Assembly (NCBI RefSeq): GCF_958450345.1
Contig: NC_088780.1
Coordinates: 39,207,667 to 39,271,666, forward strand
Reading direction: 5' to 3'
Source: Calliphora vicina
Taxonomy: Eukaryota > Arthropoda > Insecta > Diptera > Calliphoridae
DNA length: 64,000 nucleotides
Part shown: positions 36,843 through 47,308 of the stretch, in pieces
Layout of the letters: the number at the start of each line of letters is the position of its first letter
Numbering within the stretch: the first letter of the stretch is position 1
Notes under the pieces: generated by a model
Database searches by the model: none
Told to the model about the DNA's origin: nothing
What the model saw: only the letters and a program-made list of their open reading frames with translations
Program-made: the position numbers and the translations under genes

Positions 36843-38743
36843 ATGTCTTTTATGAATCCCGTTGATATGGTGGAAGAAGATGCTGCCGATTTGCAGTTTC
36901 CCAAAGGTAATGAACAGAATTAATTTTAACATGTTCAACTAATAACAAGCGCATTTTGAGAAATATGATAAATCGTTAAAATACTTTTATTTAATCCTCT
37001 TTATGAGGATTTCCTATAAATAATTTACACTTTACTTGAAGCAGTTCGCGGCGTATCGAAAAAGAAATGTAAAAAGAAATTAATTAAGGCTTTGGTGACA
37101 CCGGAGACTAAATATTTGGTTGCCTCCTATAATCCCCAACACTTTAACAATCGCTTGGAACAGCAAATACAACATTCAACTACAGTAGAAGACTTAAAGA
37201 ACAACTATAGACATGATCATCAATGTGCATGTTGCCATTTGGCTTTGCAAGAACCCTATGTAAAATGTGCCGATTGTTCAGCAGAATTATGTCTGCAATG
37301 TTTTGCTAAAGGAAGGGAAACCATAAAACATTACAATAATCATGCTTATATTATCATAAAAGATGATATACAAATATTTCCCGGTCCTGGCAATTGGACA
37401 GCACGAGATGAACGTGTACTCCTGAACAGCCTACAAACTCAAGGTTATGGTAATTGGGAGGCAGTGGCCAAATCATTGCAATATCGTTATTCGGTGTCAG
37501 AATGTCGCCAACATTATCATGATAATTATTTTGGTGGGATATTTGAGCGTTTACTGGGCCTGCAACATGCAACTCAAACTTATATGCCCGAAAATATGCC
37601 ATATGTGGTAAAAATGCGTTCAGTAAATCCACCCAGACATGATGATATTACCTCCATGCAATTCAAAATGATGGCTGGTTATCGGTGTGCACGTGGAGAC
37701 TTTGATACACCCTACGATGTAACAGCCGAAAGTCTTTTGACCACCATATGCGAATCGGAAAATAATCTACGTAATATTCCTGCCATCGAAGGGCCGGCTG
37801 GGGATCAGACAGCTTTGTGTGTAGAGGAACTGAAATTAGCTATAGTAAGATCCTATAATCATCGTTTAAGGTAAGATCTTGTTTAATTTGTAAAGCTTTT
37901 ACATCATAAATATTTTCTTTTTTGTTAGAGAGCGTCAACGTCGTTATAAAATTATGCGAGATCATGGTTTGATAATGGCAAATCGTTGCCTGGGTTGGAT
38001 TACAAAATATGCAGATGCTTTGCGTTCAGAACAGAATTGTAAACGGTTTTTGGCCTTTATGCAGCTGTGTGAACCGGTGAAATTTGATTTGCTAATGGAG
38101 GGTTTAAAATATTTTAGTGATTTACAAAAGACCATATTTCGGTAAGTAGTTTTTGCTTTACTTCTTAAAATTGTATTGTAAAACATTTTATTTTTCTTTC
38201 AGTTTGTACGAACTGCGGCAAAATGGTGTACGCAGCATGGTTGGTGGTTCTTTATATTTTAAATTGAAAAAGAAACGTATGTACGAACAACGAGAACGTG
38301 TTAAAAATGAACGGCAACGTTGTCAATACGATTGGCGTAAATTGATACCAAACGGCAACACAACAACACTGGAAACATTTGGCGGCACCTATTTTATAAC
38401 ACCCACTACAAATGCAATGCCCAGAAAAAAAGCAGCCCCCATGGATGTATATGGTAAGAAAGATTTTGCGATTGTTCTAACATAAGACAGTAAATATTAT
38501 TTTTCCTTTAAAGGTTTACCCGGCTTTGCCAAACTCAGTGAAGAGGAACGTAAACTGTGCAGTGTGGCCCGCATTGTGCCACAGGCATATTTAGATTATA
38601 AAAATATTTTAGTGGCTGAAAACTCTAAAGTGGGACATTTACGTTTGGCCGATGCCCGTCGTTTAATTAAAATCGATGTGAATAAGACTCGTCAAATTTA
38701 TGATTTTCTTATAGAACATGGTCATATTAATAAACCTAATTGA
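36843..38743 (+). CDS. Ada2a: Transcriptional adaptor Ada2a, 5 exons
   Basis: Exons 36843-36906, 37045-37870, 37929-38141, 38203-38453 and 38514-38743 give 527 residues with frame kept at each junction. Ada2a is the adaptor of the ATAC histone acetyltransferase complex, linking Gcn5 to other subunits in the nucleus. After 21 residues from exon 1 comes a ZZ zinc finger (about residues 81-120, with CACC, CADC and CLQC cysteines), a SANT/Myb domain (about 137-185: NWTARDERVLL, YGNWEAVA), the ADA2 central region, and a C-terminal SWIRM domain encoded by the last exons. Exon 1 is shared with Rpb4, as in Drosophila. Only 145 bp separate its stop codon from the second exon of Rpb4. The antisense frame at 37354-37632 is a shadow. 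Confidence 0.95.
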
Positions 38744-41376
38744 AAATTTATTACATTTTTCTTTTCATTTTTCTCACAAAAAAGGCGCTTGTTCTTGTTT
38801 GTTACCCTCTAAAAATATTCTTATTTACTTAAAATTGCGTAATTACTTTATAAATATTCCTTGTTTTTTATTTTTCGGCCTGTTTAAGAATTCGAAAATG
38901 CTGAAACTTTACTTATATCCGAAGTACACATGTTGTTGGACCATCGTAAGCGACAAAATGAATCGGCCGATGAGGAACAAGAATTTTCAGAGGTATTTAT
39001 GAAAACGTATGCGTATACGGACAGTTTTCGTAAATTCAAAAATAAGGAAACCATAGCTGCAGTGAGAAGGTATATTAAAAATTACTGATATATTTACTAG
39101 ATAATTAATTGAAAGAAAGTAATTTCGTTTTTTTTTAATAAAATATTCTAATTGTGCTGTCATCATAAATAATGACTTGTGTCCACCATGTCTTATTATA
39201 TTTCTTATTATAAAAAATGTTAAAACAAACTTGTTTGTGTTACGTTTTAATATAAAATCGTTAAACCCCAATGTTTTCATATAAAAAACCAAAATATAAA
39301 AACGTTGTTTTCATATAAAAACGTTGTTTTCATATAAAAACGTTGTTTTCATATAAAAACGTTGTTTTCATATAAAAACGTTGTTTTCATATAAAAACGT
39401 TGTTTTCATATAAAAACGTTGTTTTCATATAAAAACTTTGTTTTCATATAAAAACGTTGTTTTCATATAAAAACGTTGTTTTCATATAAAAACGTTGTTT
39501 TCATATAAAAACGTTGTTTTCATATAAAAACGTTGTTTTCATATAAAAACGTTGTTTTCATATAAAAACGTTGTTTTCATATAAAAACGTTGTTTTCATA
39601 TAAAAACGTTGTTTTCATATAAAAACGTTGTTTTCATATAAAAACGTTGTTTTCATATAAAAACGTTGTTTTCATATAAAAACGTTGTTTTCATATAAAA
39701 ACGTTGTTTTCATATAAAAACGTTGTTTTCATATAAAAACGTTGTTTTCATATAAAAACGTTGTTTTCATATAAAAACGTTGTTTTCATATAAAAACGTT
39801 GTTTTCATATAAAAACGTTGTTTTCATATAAAAACGCAGTTTTCAGAAAAAAAGTTGTTTTCATAGAAAAACTTTGTTTTTATATAAAAACGTTGTTTTC
39901 ATATAAAAACGTTGTTTCATATAAAAACGTTGTTTTCATATAAAAACGTTGTTTTCATATAAAAACGTTGTTTTCATATAAAAACGTTGTTTTCATATAA
40001 AAACTTTGTTTTTATATAAAAACGTTGTTTTCAGAAAAAAAGTTGTTTTCATAGAAAAACTTTGTTTTTATATAAAAACGTTGTTTTCATATAAAAACGT
40101 TGTTTTCATATAAAAACGTTGTTTTCATATAAAAACGTTGTTTTCATATAAAAACGTTGTTTTCATATAAAAACGTTGTTTTCAGAAAAAAAGTTGTTTT
40201 CATAGAAAAACTTTGTTTTTATATAAAAACGTTGTTTTCATATAAAAACGTTGTTTTCATATAAAAACGTTGTTTTCATATAAAAACGTTGTTTTCATAT
40301 AAAAACGTTGTTTTCATATAAAAACGTTGTTTTCATATAAAAACGTTGTTTTCATATAAAAACGTTGTTTTCATATAAAAACGTTGTTTTCATATAAAAA
40401 CGTTGTTTTCATATAAAAACGTTGTTTTCATATAAAAACGTTGTTTTCATATAAAAACGTTGTTTTCATATAAAAACGTTGTTTTCATATAAAAACGTTG
40501 TTTTCATATAAAAACGTTGTTTTCATATAAAAACGTTGTTTTCATATAAAAACGTTGTTTTCATATAAAAACGTTGTTTTCATATAAAAACGTTGTTTTC
40601 ATATAAAAACGTTGTTTTCATATAAAAACGTTGTTTTCATATAAAAACGTTGTTTTCATATAAAAACGTTGTTTTCATATAAAAACGTTGTTTTCATATA
40701 AAAACGTTGTTTTCATATAAAAACGTTGTTTTCATATAAAAACGTTGTTTTCATATAAAAACGTTGTTTTCATATAAAAACGTTGTTTTCATATAAAAAC
40801 GTTGTTTTCATATAAAAACGTTGTTTTCATATAAAAACGTTGTTTTCATATAAAAACGTTGTTTTCATATAAAAACGTTGTTTTCATATAAAAACGTTGT
40901 TTTCAGAAAAAAAGTTGTTTTCACAAAAAAGTTGTTTATAGAAAAACGTTTTCATAGAAACATTTTGTTTTTATAGAAAAACGTTTTCATAGAAACATTT
41001 TGTTTTCATATTCCAATGAATACACAAATGCTTAGCTCACAGACATTGATTTTTCAAATATAATTTATTGCATACTAAGCTAAGAAGAGTGCTTTAGAAT
41101 TTGTACAGAAGAAACAAATTTTATTAACATCGAAATTACTTTCAAGCCATTTAATTAAATATATATTTTTGTTTAATAATTATTCTACTTGTTTGTTACA
41201 GTTTATTAATGCAAAAGAAATTGCATAAATTTGAATTGGCTGCTTTAGGTAATTTGTGTCCGGAGGCTCCCGAAGAAGCTAAAGCTTTAATACCCTCTTT
41301 AGAGGGACGTTTTGAAGATGAAGAATTGCGTCAAATTTTAGATGATATTTGTACAAAACGTAGTTTACAATATTAA
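36843..41376 (+). CDS. Rpb4: RNA polymerase II subunit Rpb4, 3 exons, shares exon 1 with Ada2a
   Basis: Exons 36843-36906, 38889-39069 and 41202-41376 total 420 nt for 139 residues, the same length as I recall for Drosophila Rpb4. Rpb4 pairs with Rpb7 to form the stalk of RNA polymerase II, acting in initiation and mRNA fate. The first exon donor (36907) is spliced to 38889, skipping all other Ada2a exons; both acceptors accept the same phase. Exon 2 encodes AETLLISEVHMLLDHRKRQN and the segment before AAVR; exon 3 encodes LLMQKKLHKFELAALGNLCP and the helical tail ending KRSLQY, the conserved tip-forming and HRDC-like region. The second intron (39070-41201, 2,132 bp) is mostly occupied by a 19-bp satellite. 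The 3' UTR extends into AT-rich DNA with AATAAA near 41597. Confidence 0.95.
38729..38734 (+). terminator. Candidate poly(A) signal of Ada2a inside its last codons
   Basis: AATAAA occurs in the codons for Asn-Lys four codons before the Ada2a stop. I see no other AATAAA between it and Rpb4 exon 2 (38889). Use would give Ada2a mRNAs a very short 3' UTR and keep Rpb4 exons out of them. A signal further downstream, including within Rpb4 sequences, remains possible. Confidence 0.45.
39266..41013 (+). repeat. 19-bp satellite array in the Rpb4 intron
   Basis: The unit CGTTGTTTTCATATAAAAA repeats almost perfectly from about 39299 to 40905 (about 85 units) with degenerate units on both sides, for example ATAGAAACATTTTGTTTTC toward the right end. 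A variant block combining TTCAGAAAAAAAGTTG and TTCATAGAAAAACTTTG recurs near 39838, 40030 and 40183 and, in part, near 40903, so larger blocks have been copied as well as single units. Stops occur in the frames, so it is not coding. It lies wholly within an intron of an essential gene. Confidence 0.97.
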
Positions 41377-41711
41377 TTTTGTAATTTCTATTAAGTTTAA
41401 ATTATATATTTTACAATTAACCAACAAAATGATCGACTATTGTTTTTTTTTTTTTTTGTATAAATATAAACACTATTATATTCACCCATATTTACAAACT
41501 ATCTTTACAAATTTTGTGTGGAAATTTAGTTTTATAAAACTTTTATTAATTCAAAAATTGTTTACGAATATGGGGTATAATTTTTTTTTTTTAATAACTA
41601 ATAAAACGGAAAAGTAAAAACTTAAATATAAATATAAATATTAAGGCATTTATATTTGAATATTATTAAAGCATTGTATCTTATTTAAATGTAATTAAAT
41701 TTAAATAACCT
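41377..41711. other. 3' UTR of Rpb4 and convergent end of Gag-like gene 1
   Basis: AT-rich sequence between two convergent genes. It carries AATAAA near 41597 and ATTAAA near 41668 for the plus strand. The frame at 41342-41617 is an extension through the UTR, not a gene. Confidence 0.5.
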
Positions 41712-42039
41712 TTATGCTTGAGAAGTACACTGCTTTTGTACGGCTGTCCATATTGTATAAGGCGTAGCGTCTGCATCAATCGATTCTAGTAAATCATCTT
41801 CAATTGAACATATTATTATGTATTTGGCACGTTTGATTTTCTAAAATGAACAACATATTTTTCACATTTTTGTTTAATTTTAGTTTAATTTATTTGTTTA
41901 TTACCACTATATCCGATGAACTGCCGTTACGCACTATATTCCATAAACCTTCAGCCACCAAATAGGACCTCAATTTTCGTGACCATTCATTATAATTTTG
42001 TCGACCTTTTAAATTGTCTATTTGAAAATCAAAAGACAT
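41712..42039 (-). CDS. Copia-Gag-derived small protein 1, 2 exons
   Basis: Exon 1 is 41905-42039 (135 nt) and exon 2 is 41712-41840 (129 nt), joined by a 64 bp phase-0 intron with GTAATA donor and TTTTAG acceptor; 87 residues. The protein starts MSFDFQIDNLKGRQNYNEWS and continues with YLVAEGLWNIV, RAKYIIICSI and a TPYTIWTAVQKQC ending. The order 'hydrophobic-x-L-G-x-NY-x-x-W', 'L-W', 'RAK-x-I-I', 'A-x-x-IW' is that of the N-terminal region of Copia-type Gag proteins (DUF4219 and UBN2 families). It ends where that region ends: no zinc knuckle, protease, integrase or reverse transcriptase follow. Two paralogs are at 42530-42858 and 50290-50622. The plus-strand frame at 41916-42119 is antisense to it. 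Function unknown. Confidence 0.82.
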
Positions 42040-42529
42040 TTTTTGCTGTTGCGTTCTGGTTGAATTTTATTGGTCTGTTTAAGTGTATTGACGTTTTTGA
42101 AAAGAAATTCAATAGATGAGACAAACTATATAATAGCTCGCTCAATGGATTGCAAGAGGCAAGAAATATGTACTTAAATGAAAAACTATTGTTTGCAAAA
42201 ATTACATTTGGGTCGACTGGCGTATTATATATAGAATACTTTAAAGAATGAATTGATTTATTATTATTTTTTGTTTAAATATTGATGTAAATTGTGTGCT
42301 TATCTTTAGAAAATAAATTAATTGAACACGTCTAAAGTTATTAATCTAAATTGGGAAAATTGATTCCAAAATATTGATTTCCAAAAATTTAAATTTCCAC
42401 AAAATAAGATTAAATTCATTAAAAACTCTGGCATTTAATACATTTGTTTGTGGATAAATATATTTTTCTATTAAATTTAAAAGTACATATTTTTTATTTA
42501 GACTTTTTCATTCACACACACAACAAATT
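42040..42529. other. Spacer between Gag-like genes 1 and 2
   Basis: AT-rich 490 bp holding the 5' region of gene 1 and the 3' region of gene 2. No LTR-like or transposon ends recognised. Confidence 0.4.
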
Positions 42530-42858
42530 TCATTTTGTTTCCGCTTCAGTGCATTGTTTTTGCAATGTTATCCATATTGTGTGAGGTGTAGCATCCGGTT
42601 CAATAAATTCAAATAGCCCATAATCAATTAAACACAATAAAATAAATTTCACACGTTTATTTTTCTAAAAAAAATATGAAAATTAATTTTATTTAAAATG
42701 TTAGTGTCATTTTAATTACCGACCTTTTCATTAAATGAATTTATCGAGCTAACAGAACTCCAGAGGCCTTCCGATATCAAATACATACGCACTTTTTTGG
42801 ACCAACCGTTGTAATTTTCCCGGCCTCTCAATTTCTCTATTTTAATTATTAAAGACAT
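42530..42858 (-). CDS. Copia-Gag-derived small protein 2, 2 exons
   Basis: Exon 1 is 42724-42858 (135 nt) and exon 2 is 42530-42664 (135 nt) around a 59 bp phase-0 intron (GTCGGT donor, TTTTAG acceptor); 89 residues. It begins MSLIIKIEKLRGRENYNGWS, then MYLISEGLWSSV, KRVKFILLCLIDYGLFEFI and ATPHTIWITLQKQC. It is the closest relative of the protein at 41712-42039 (shared LRGRxNYNxWS-type start, DATPxTIW and QKQCT end) and keeps the same intron position. The donor GTCGGT is unusual but in phase; using the GTAATT four bases on would lead to a stop. Function unknown; no ORF of this size is seen in either exon alone, which is why it is easily missed. Confidence 0.8.
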
Positions 42859-43555
42859 TTTTGTTTATTATAATTTTAATGAAATATAACAAAAGTGTAT
42901 AGTTATTGTTAATCGATGAAAATATAAACTAAATAGAAAACATACCATCGAATCGACAACTAACTACATAGTAAAATGTTGAAAGAAATGCAAAATAAAC
43001 AAGAAATATGTGGGTTAAAAGGGTAGTTCAGAAACAAAATGTAGTATACATTTTAAATACATAAATATAAAATAAGTCCTAACATTTAACGATAATGCGG
43101 TTTAGAAACATTTTTATTTGGAAATAATTCGGTATCTTGGTTTCTAAACCACTGTGGTGGAATGGTTAAAAAATGTTAGTCTTCAACAAACACAAAATAG
43201 TCGTAAATACACAAAAAGGTGTCGATTGTGCCTTAAAATCGGTGGATTATCGAACAGCCGAGCAGACATATGTATTGATAAGTTTTTACCTTTTAAAAAT
43301 GGTGGTTTGTTTCTTTTAAATAAATCCGATACTTTTAAATTGCAAATAAAAGCGCCAAGTAGTTTTATATTTCTAACAACTCTTTATTCAAATTTACACA
43401 ATTTAAATAGTCACTCTCTTTTAATTCACACGGTTGATGTAAACTCAACCAGTGCTTACGATATACTCCTACAATGATCATTCAGAGCTTCTAAAGCTGC
43501 TTAGGAGTCGTCATACTTATAAACAATTTTAATAACACCGTGTTATAAACATTGT
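42859..43555. other. Intergenic; short frame with a CRLC motif
   Basis: The frame 43154-43477 (107 residues) contains KRCRLCLKIGG, which resembles the first knuckle of a ZAD zinc-finger domain, but the rest of that domain is not evident and no exon continuation was found. It is left unannotated as a gene. Upstream of Gag-like gene 2 no defined promoter element is recognised. Confidence 0.35.
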
Positions 43556-44110
43556 TATACCCTTCACCTTCGTGAGAAGGGTATATATAAGTTTGTAATT
43601 TCTACATTTTTCATTTCCGATCCTATAAAGTATATATATTCTGGATCCTTATAGATAGCGGAGTCGATTAAGCCATGTCCGTCTGTCTGTTGAAATCAAC
43701 TTTCCGAAGCCCCCAAATAACTTACATACACGATTCATACATCAATATCTCCGGCTCGGTTGCTATTTAAAATCAAATGGCTGAGATATAAGAAAAAAAC
43801 CAGGACAATCTCGATTTTTGACCTATATCTGGATTACTAAGTCATTAATATAGATATCTATATACCAATAGTAAGTTGGGCCTACAATGGGTCAAAATCG
43901 GAAAAAATATTTTTTAACCCGAATTTTTTTTTACCAAAAGTTTTTTTCGATAAATATTTAAAAAAAATTTAAAAAACAAAAAAAAAAATTTAAAAATTAA
44001 AAAAAACAATTCAAAAGAATTAAAAAACAACTTTGGAAAAAAAATAAATTTTGTTTACCTAAAAACAAAGTATACCCCTAAAAATATTTAAAATTTTTAT
44101 TTTGAAGTAT
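43556..44110 (-). mobile_element. Repeat A copy, minus orientation, 5' end missing
   Basis: Its 3' hairpin TATACCCTTCACCTTCGTGA starts the copy; it then runs through AAGTATATATATTCTGGATCC, the inverse of GACGGACATGG, and the AT tract to about 44110. The AAGTAAGAGAGC end is lost. Confidence 0.75.
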
Positions 44111-44124
44111 ACTTATTTTAGATT

Positions 44125-44650
44125 TTAGACCTATCTTTTCTTTTGAAGACTCTTGCAGTCGCTCAAGATCTTTATCTTAGGAGTAATACCAACCTTATTA
44201 GCAACGCTCAGCACGCTTACCTCAATTGTAAGTATGTCTGAGAGTGCGCTGCATGAGGTTGTAGGAAAATAGTTGTCTATGCGGACGACGTTTTGATTCT
44301 GATCAAGGGAAAGTTTCTTTCGACAATCAGCGAATCATGCAGGCGGCGCTATGAGACCTTTGAACCTATACCAAGTTAAATGGACTGGGTGTAAACCCAA
44401 CGGAAGTTTTAATTTGCCGGAAAATAATGGCGTTGATCTGATTTTATCAGTGGGAGCCAAGTATTTAGGGGCCTTCCTTGATAACAAATTATCATGGAAG
44501 AACAATACTCATGAAAGGCTTAAAAGGGTTCTCTTTTGGTAATAATCCGTTGTAAGGCCCATTATTACTTATGGTTGCACGGTTTGGTGGGAGGCAATGA
44601 GAAAAAGTAGATATAGGAAGATACTCTAGTAAAGTTCTAAGATGTGGTTC
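44125..44650 (+). pseudogene. Non-LTR retrotransposon reverse transcriptase fragment
   Basis: Plus-strand translation gives VYADDVLILI (44269-44300; catalytic YADD), then after a frame change the frame 44351-44542 contains KYLGAFLDNKLSWKNN and a following VRPIITYGCTVWWEAM-type stretch (44540-44600), in the order found after the catalytic site in R1/jockey-type elements. It is truncated at both ends and carries frameshifts. It is a different family from the copy at 21555-23285. Confidence 0.7.
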
Positions 44651-44754
44651 CATTAGTATAACGAGGTATACATTTTGTATATAACGAGGTATAACTACTC
44701 CAAGGCATGGTCATTTAATAACAAGAGAACTTCCGGGAGGCACTGCTCGTATGC

Positions 44755-44805
44755 ATTTTGTCAAAGAACATTTAAATTAGTCGAGTCCAGGACTAAAATT
44801 TAATA
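44755..44805 (+). pseudogene. Very short Tc1-like transposase fragment
   Basis: TTTGTCAAAGAACATTTAAA resembles the words at 32430 and 61728 that encode FAKDHLNW-like Tc1 residues. Only a few dozen bases remain. Confidence 0.3.
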
Positions 44806-45349
44806 AAAAGAAACTCGAGCCATTTTTATTTTTTTTTTCTTTACAAACCATCTCCTCAAAATTTCAAATCGAATAAAAAAAATCAGACAAATTGCTCCAG
44901 CCGTTCTCACGTGATGCCATTACATACATGGACCATTTCATTTTTATATATGGGGCATTTCACGTCAAGTGAACCAACTTTTGAAATCGATGTCTTCCGA
45001 TCGCGATGAAATTTGCACCAATGTTAGTTCTATTGGATAGTAATTCGGACACCATTTTTCAACAAGATCGGTCAAGAACTCTCTGAGTTATAGGAGGTCA
45101 AAATTTTACATTTTGGCCAAACAGGTGTTTTTTTTATCCATATAACTTATTACCTATTGTTCTTAGCAAAATGTGTCCCAAATAGTTTAGATAGCTATTT
45201 ATGCAATCTTTCGAAAAAAAAAATTAAAAAAATTTAATAAAATATTTTTGATTTTTTTTTTTTAAATCAAAAATATTTTTGACTTTTTTTTCAAAATGGG
45301 CCCTTTTTATTTTTTTTTATTTTTTTTTTTTAAGAAAGCTATAAAAAAA

Positions 45350-45720
45350 ATGTTTTGTAACTCAAGACATACAATTTTTTACTTTTTTTTGAAAAATCAA
45401 AAACCTTTTTGACTTTTTTTTTCCAAAATGGACTCTTTTTTTATTAATTTTTTTTTCTCAAAAGAAAGCTTAGGTCTTTTCCTTTAAAACCTTTTTGGTC
45501 GCTTAGTGGGATGCGAGTGGGATATCTATCAAAATAAATGTTTTGTAACTCAAGACATACAATTTTTTACTTTTTTTTGAAAAATCAAAAACCTTTTTGA
45601 CTTTTTTTTTTCCAAAATGGACTCTTTTTTTATTAATTTTTTTTTTCTCAAATGAAAGCTTAGGTCTTTTCCTTTAAAACCTTTTTGGTCGCTTAGTGGG
45701 ATGCGAGTGGGATATCTATC
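45350..45720. repeat. Tandem duplication within the left inverted arm
   Basis: Two copies of a ~183 bp block containing AATGTTTTGTAACTCAAGAC and CTTTTTGGTCGCTTAGTGGG. The right arm has a single copy, so this copy arose after or outside the inverted-repeat symmetry. Confidence 0.75.
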
Positions 45721-46346
45721 AAAATAAATGTTTTGTAACTCAAGACAAATGTTTTTAAATTGATTTTTTCATATTTGTGTGTAAGTGTTTCTAAAACCTT
45801 AAAAATAAAAACCACAACAACTGACCGATAATAGCCACTGGAGGGGTGCAATATGAGGCCGACCGCTATTAATTTTCCACCCCCAAAATTTGTCTGAGTT
45901 TTGTATCTTGCGGCTTTTTTAGTCAATCCTAGAGGTAGTTTTCAGCGAACGTGATTTTCATTGTTAAAATATCAGGTGCCCCAGAAACAAATTTTTGGAA
46001 TCAAGTGGAAATATTTTATGGCCCTTCTCCGAAGTACCAGTTTATTTATTATTTTATGAAATTTGACTTTAAGAAGTGGGTGGAGAGGTAGAAGTTGACA
46101 GGTAGGTATTTATATGGTGGTTTATTTTTATTATTATTTGTAACATTTGGTTAAACTAGGTACTTTAGTATGTAAGCCCTTCTTGACCCTAATAAAAGAT
46201 TTTAGACTCATTCATTAAAACGTACTACCTATATGATCTTAAAAAACAATTTATTGTCATTCTGAAGACATACGGAAATCAGTTTTTTAGAAACAGCGTT
46301 AAAGTTAAGACGTGTGTTATTTACATAAATACTTACAAAATTCAAA

Positions 46347-47175
46347 ATGTCTACGACTTCTAAAAAGGCTAAGGTTGAAAATGAAATTTATTCGTCTTTT
46401 TGTTTTAATCCCTTTAACAAAATGAAGCACAGATCATCAGATATGCGAAATATTTCCGACGGCTTATTAAAAAAATTCCCTACGCTGTCAAAACGATTGA
46501 AAATTTGTGGATCATGCAGGAAAGAGCTCGGAAAGTTGAACGAATTACCGAATTTGAATAGTAATGAGCCTTGCGTTGAAGTTATTCCAGATGAAGACAA
46601 AAGTAATTCCGAGAATGAAGACAGAACTGTTGATGATGATGGTTATTCTAACTTTTCAAATTCAACGAATGAGTGTCGAAACCAATACCATAAGGATGCA
46701 GTAGAAGTTCTTGAACAAATAAAAGAGAAATACAAAACGTCACAGAGTGAAGCTGAAAGAATTCAACTTCTCACGCTTGCTCCAAGAACATGGAGTTCTG
46801 CAAAAACAATGACTGAGTTTGGAACGTCTCAACGAAAAGCATGAATTGCTAAACAATTGGTTGCTGAGCATTCTCACACTCCCAAACAAAAAGAAGGGAA
46901 AAACTTTGGAGTGCGATACTAAATCTCTAATAACTCAGTTTTATCAGCGAGATGATATGAGTCGCCTGATGCCAGGGATGAAAGACTGGATGTCTGTACG
47001 AATCGATGGCAAGAAAGTTCAAATGCAGAAGAGAATGGTTCTCTGTAACCTGAATGAATTATTCGCAACATTTCAATCTGAATACGAGGATGTCAAAATT
47101 GGATTCACAAAATTTACACAACTGAGGCCAAAACATTGCGTTTTGGCAGGAAGCAGCGGAAATCACACAGTATAA
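46347..47175 (+). pseudogene. Broken gene of the long-inverted-repeat element
   Basis: Two overlapping frames, 46347-46844 (165 residues) and 46819-47175 (118 residues), read as one protein interrupted by a stop at 46842-46844 and a frameshift near 46870. The first has a cysteine motif CGSCRKELGKL, an acidic linker and LLTLAPRTWS; the second has KKGKTLECDT, MPGMKDWMSVRIDGKK, MVLCNLNELF and LRPKHCVLAGSSGNH. These words occur in a family of transposon-borne proteins of arthropods and cnidarians whose catalytic mechanism I do not know. The C-terminal part beyond 47175 is missing; the Tc1 insertion 130 bp further lies in that place. Not a host gene. Confidence 0.65.
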
Positions 47176-47308
47176 AAGTATGGATATTTGAAAATTTAAA
47201 AACTTCATAAATTAAGTGTAAAAATAGTTATTATATAAATTGATCTATTGTGATTAAGATTAAATTTTACTAAATTATTCATCTTTTTATTATTATTATT
47301 ATTATATA

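Noticed and set aside
37354..37632. 92-residue frame antisense to Ada2a
   Set aside because: It is a shadow of the conserved SANT-domain exon on the other strand.
39299..40905. Considered as a CRISPR-like array because of regular repeats
   Set aside because: Units are contiguous with no unique spacers, and the setting is an intron of a fly gene; it is a satellite.
43154..43477. 107-residue frame with CRLCLKIGG, considered as a ZAD zinc-finger gene
   Set aside because: Only one CxxC is present, the rest of the ZAD domain and any zinc-finger exon are missing, and base composition is as in the surrounding intergenic DNA.
46347..47175. Considered as a host gene with a cysteine motif
   Set aside because: It is interrupted by a stop and a frameshift and is enclosed by long terminal inverted repeats, so it belongs to the transposon.
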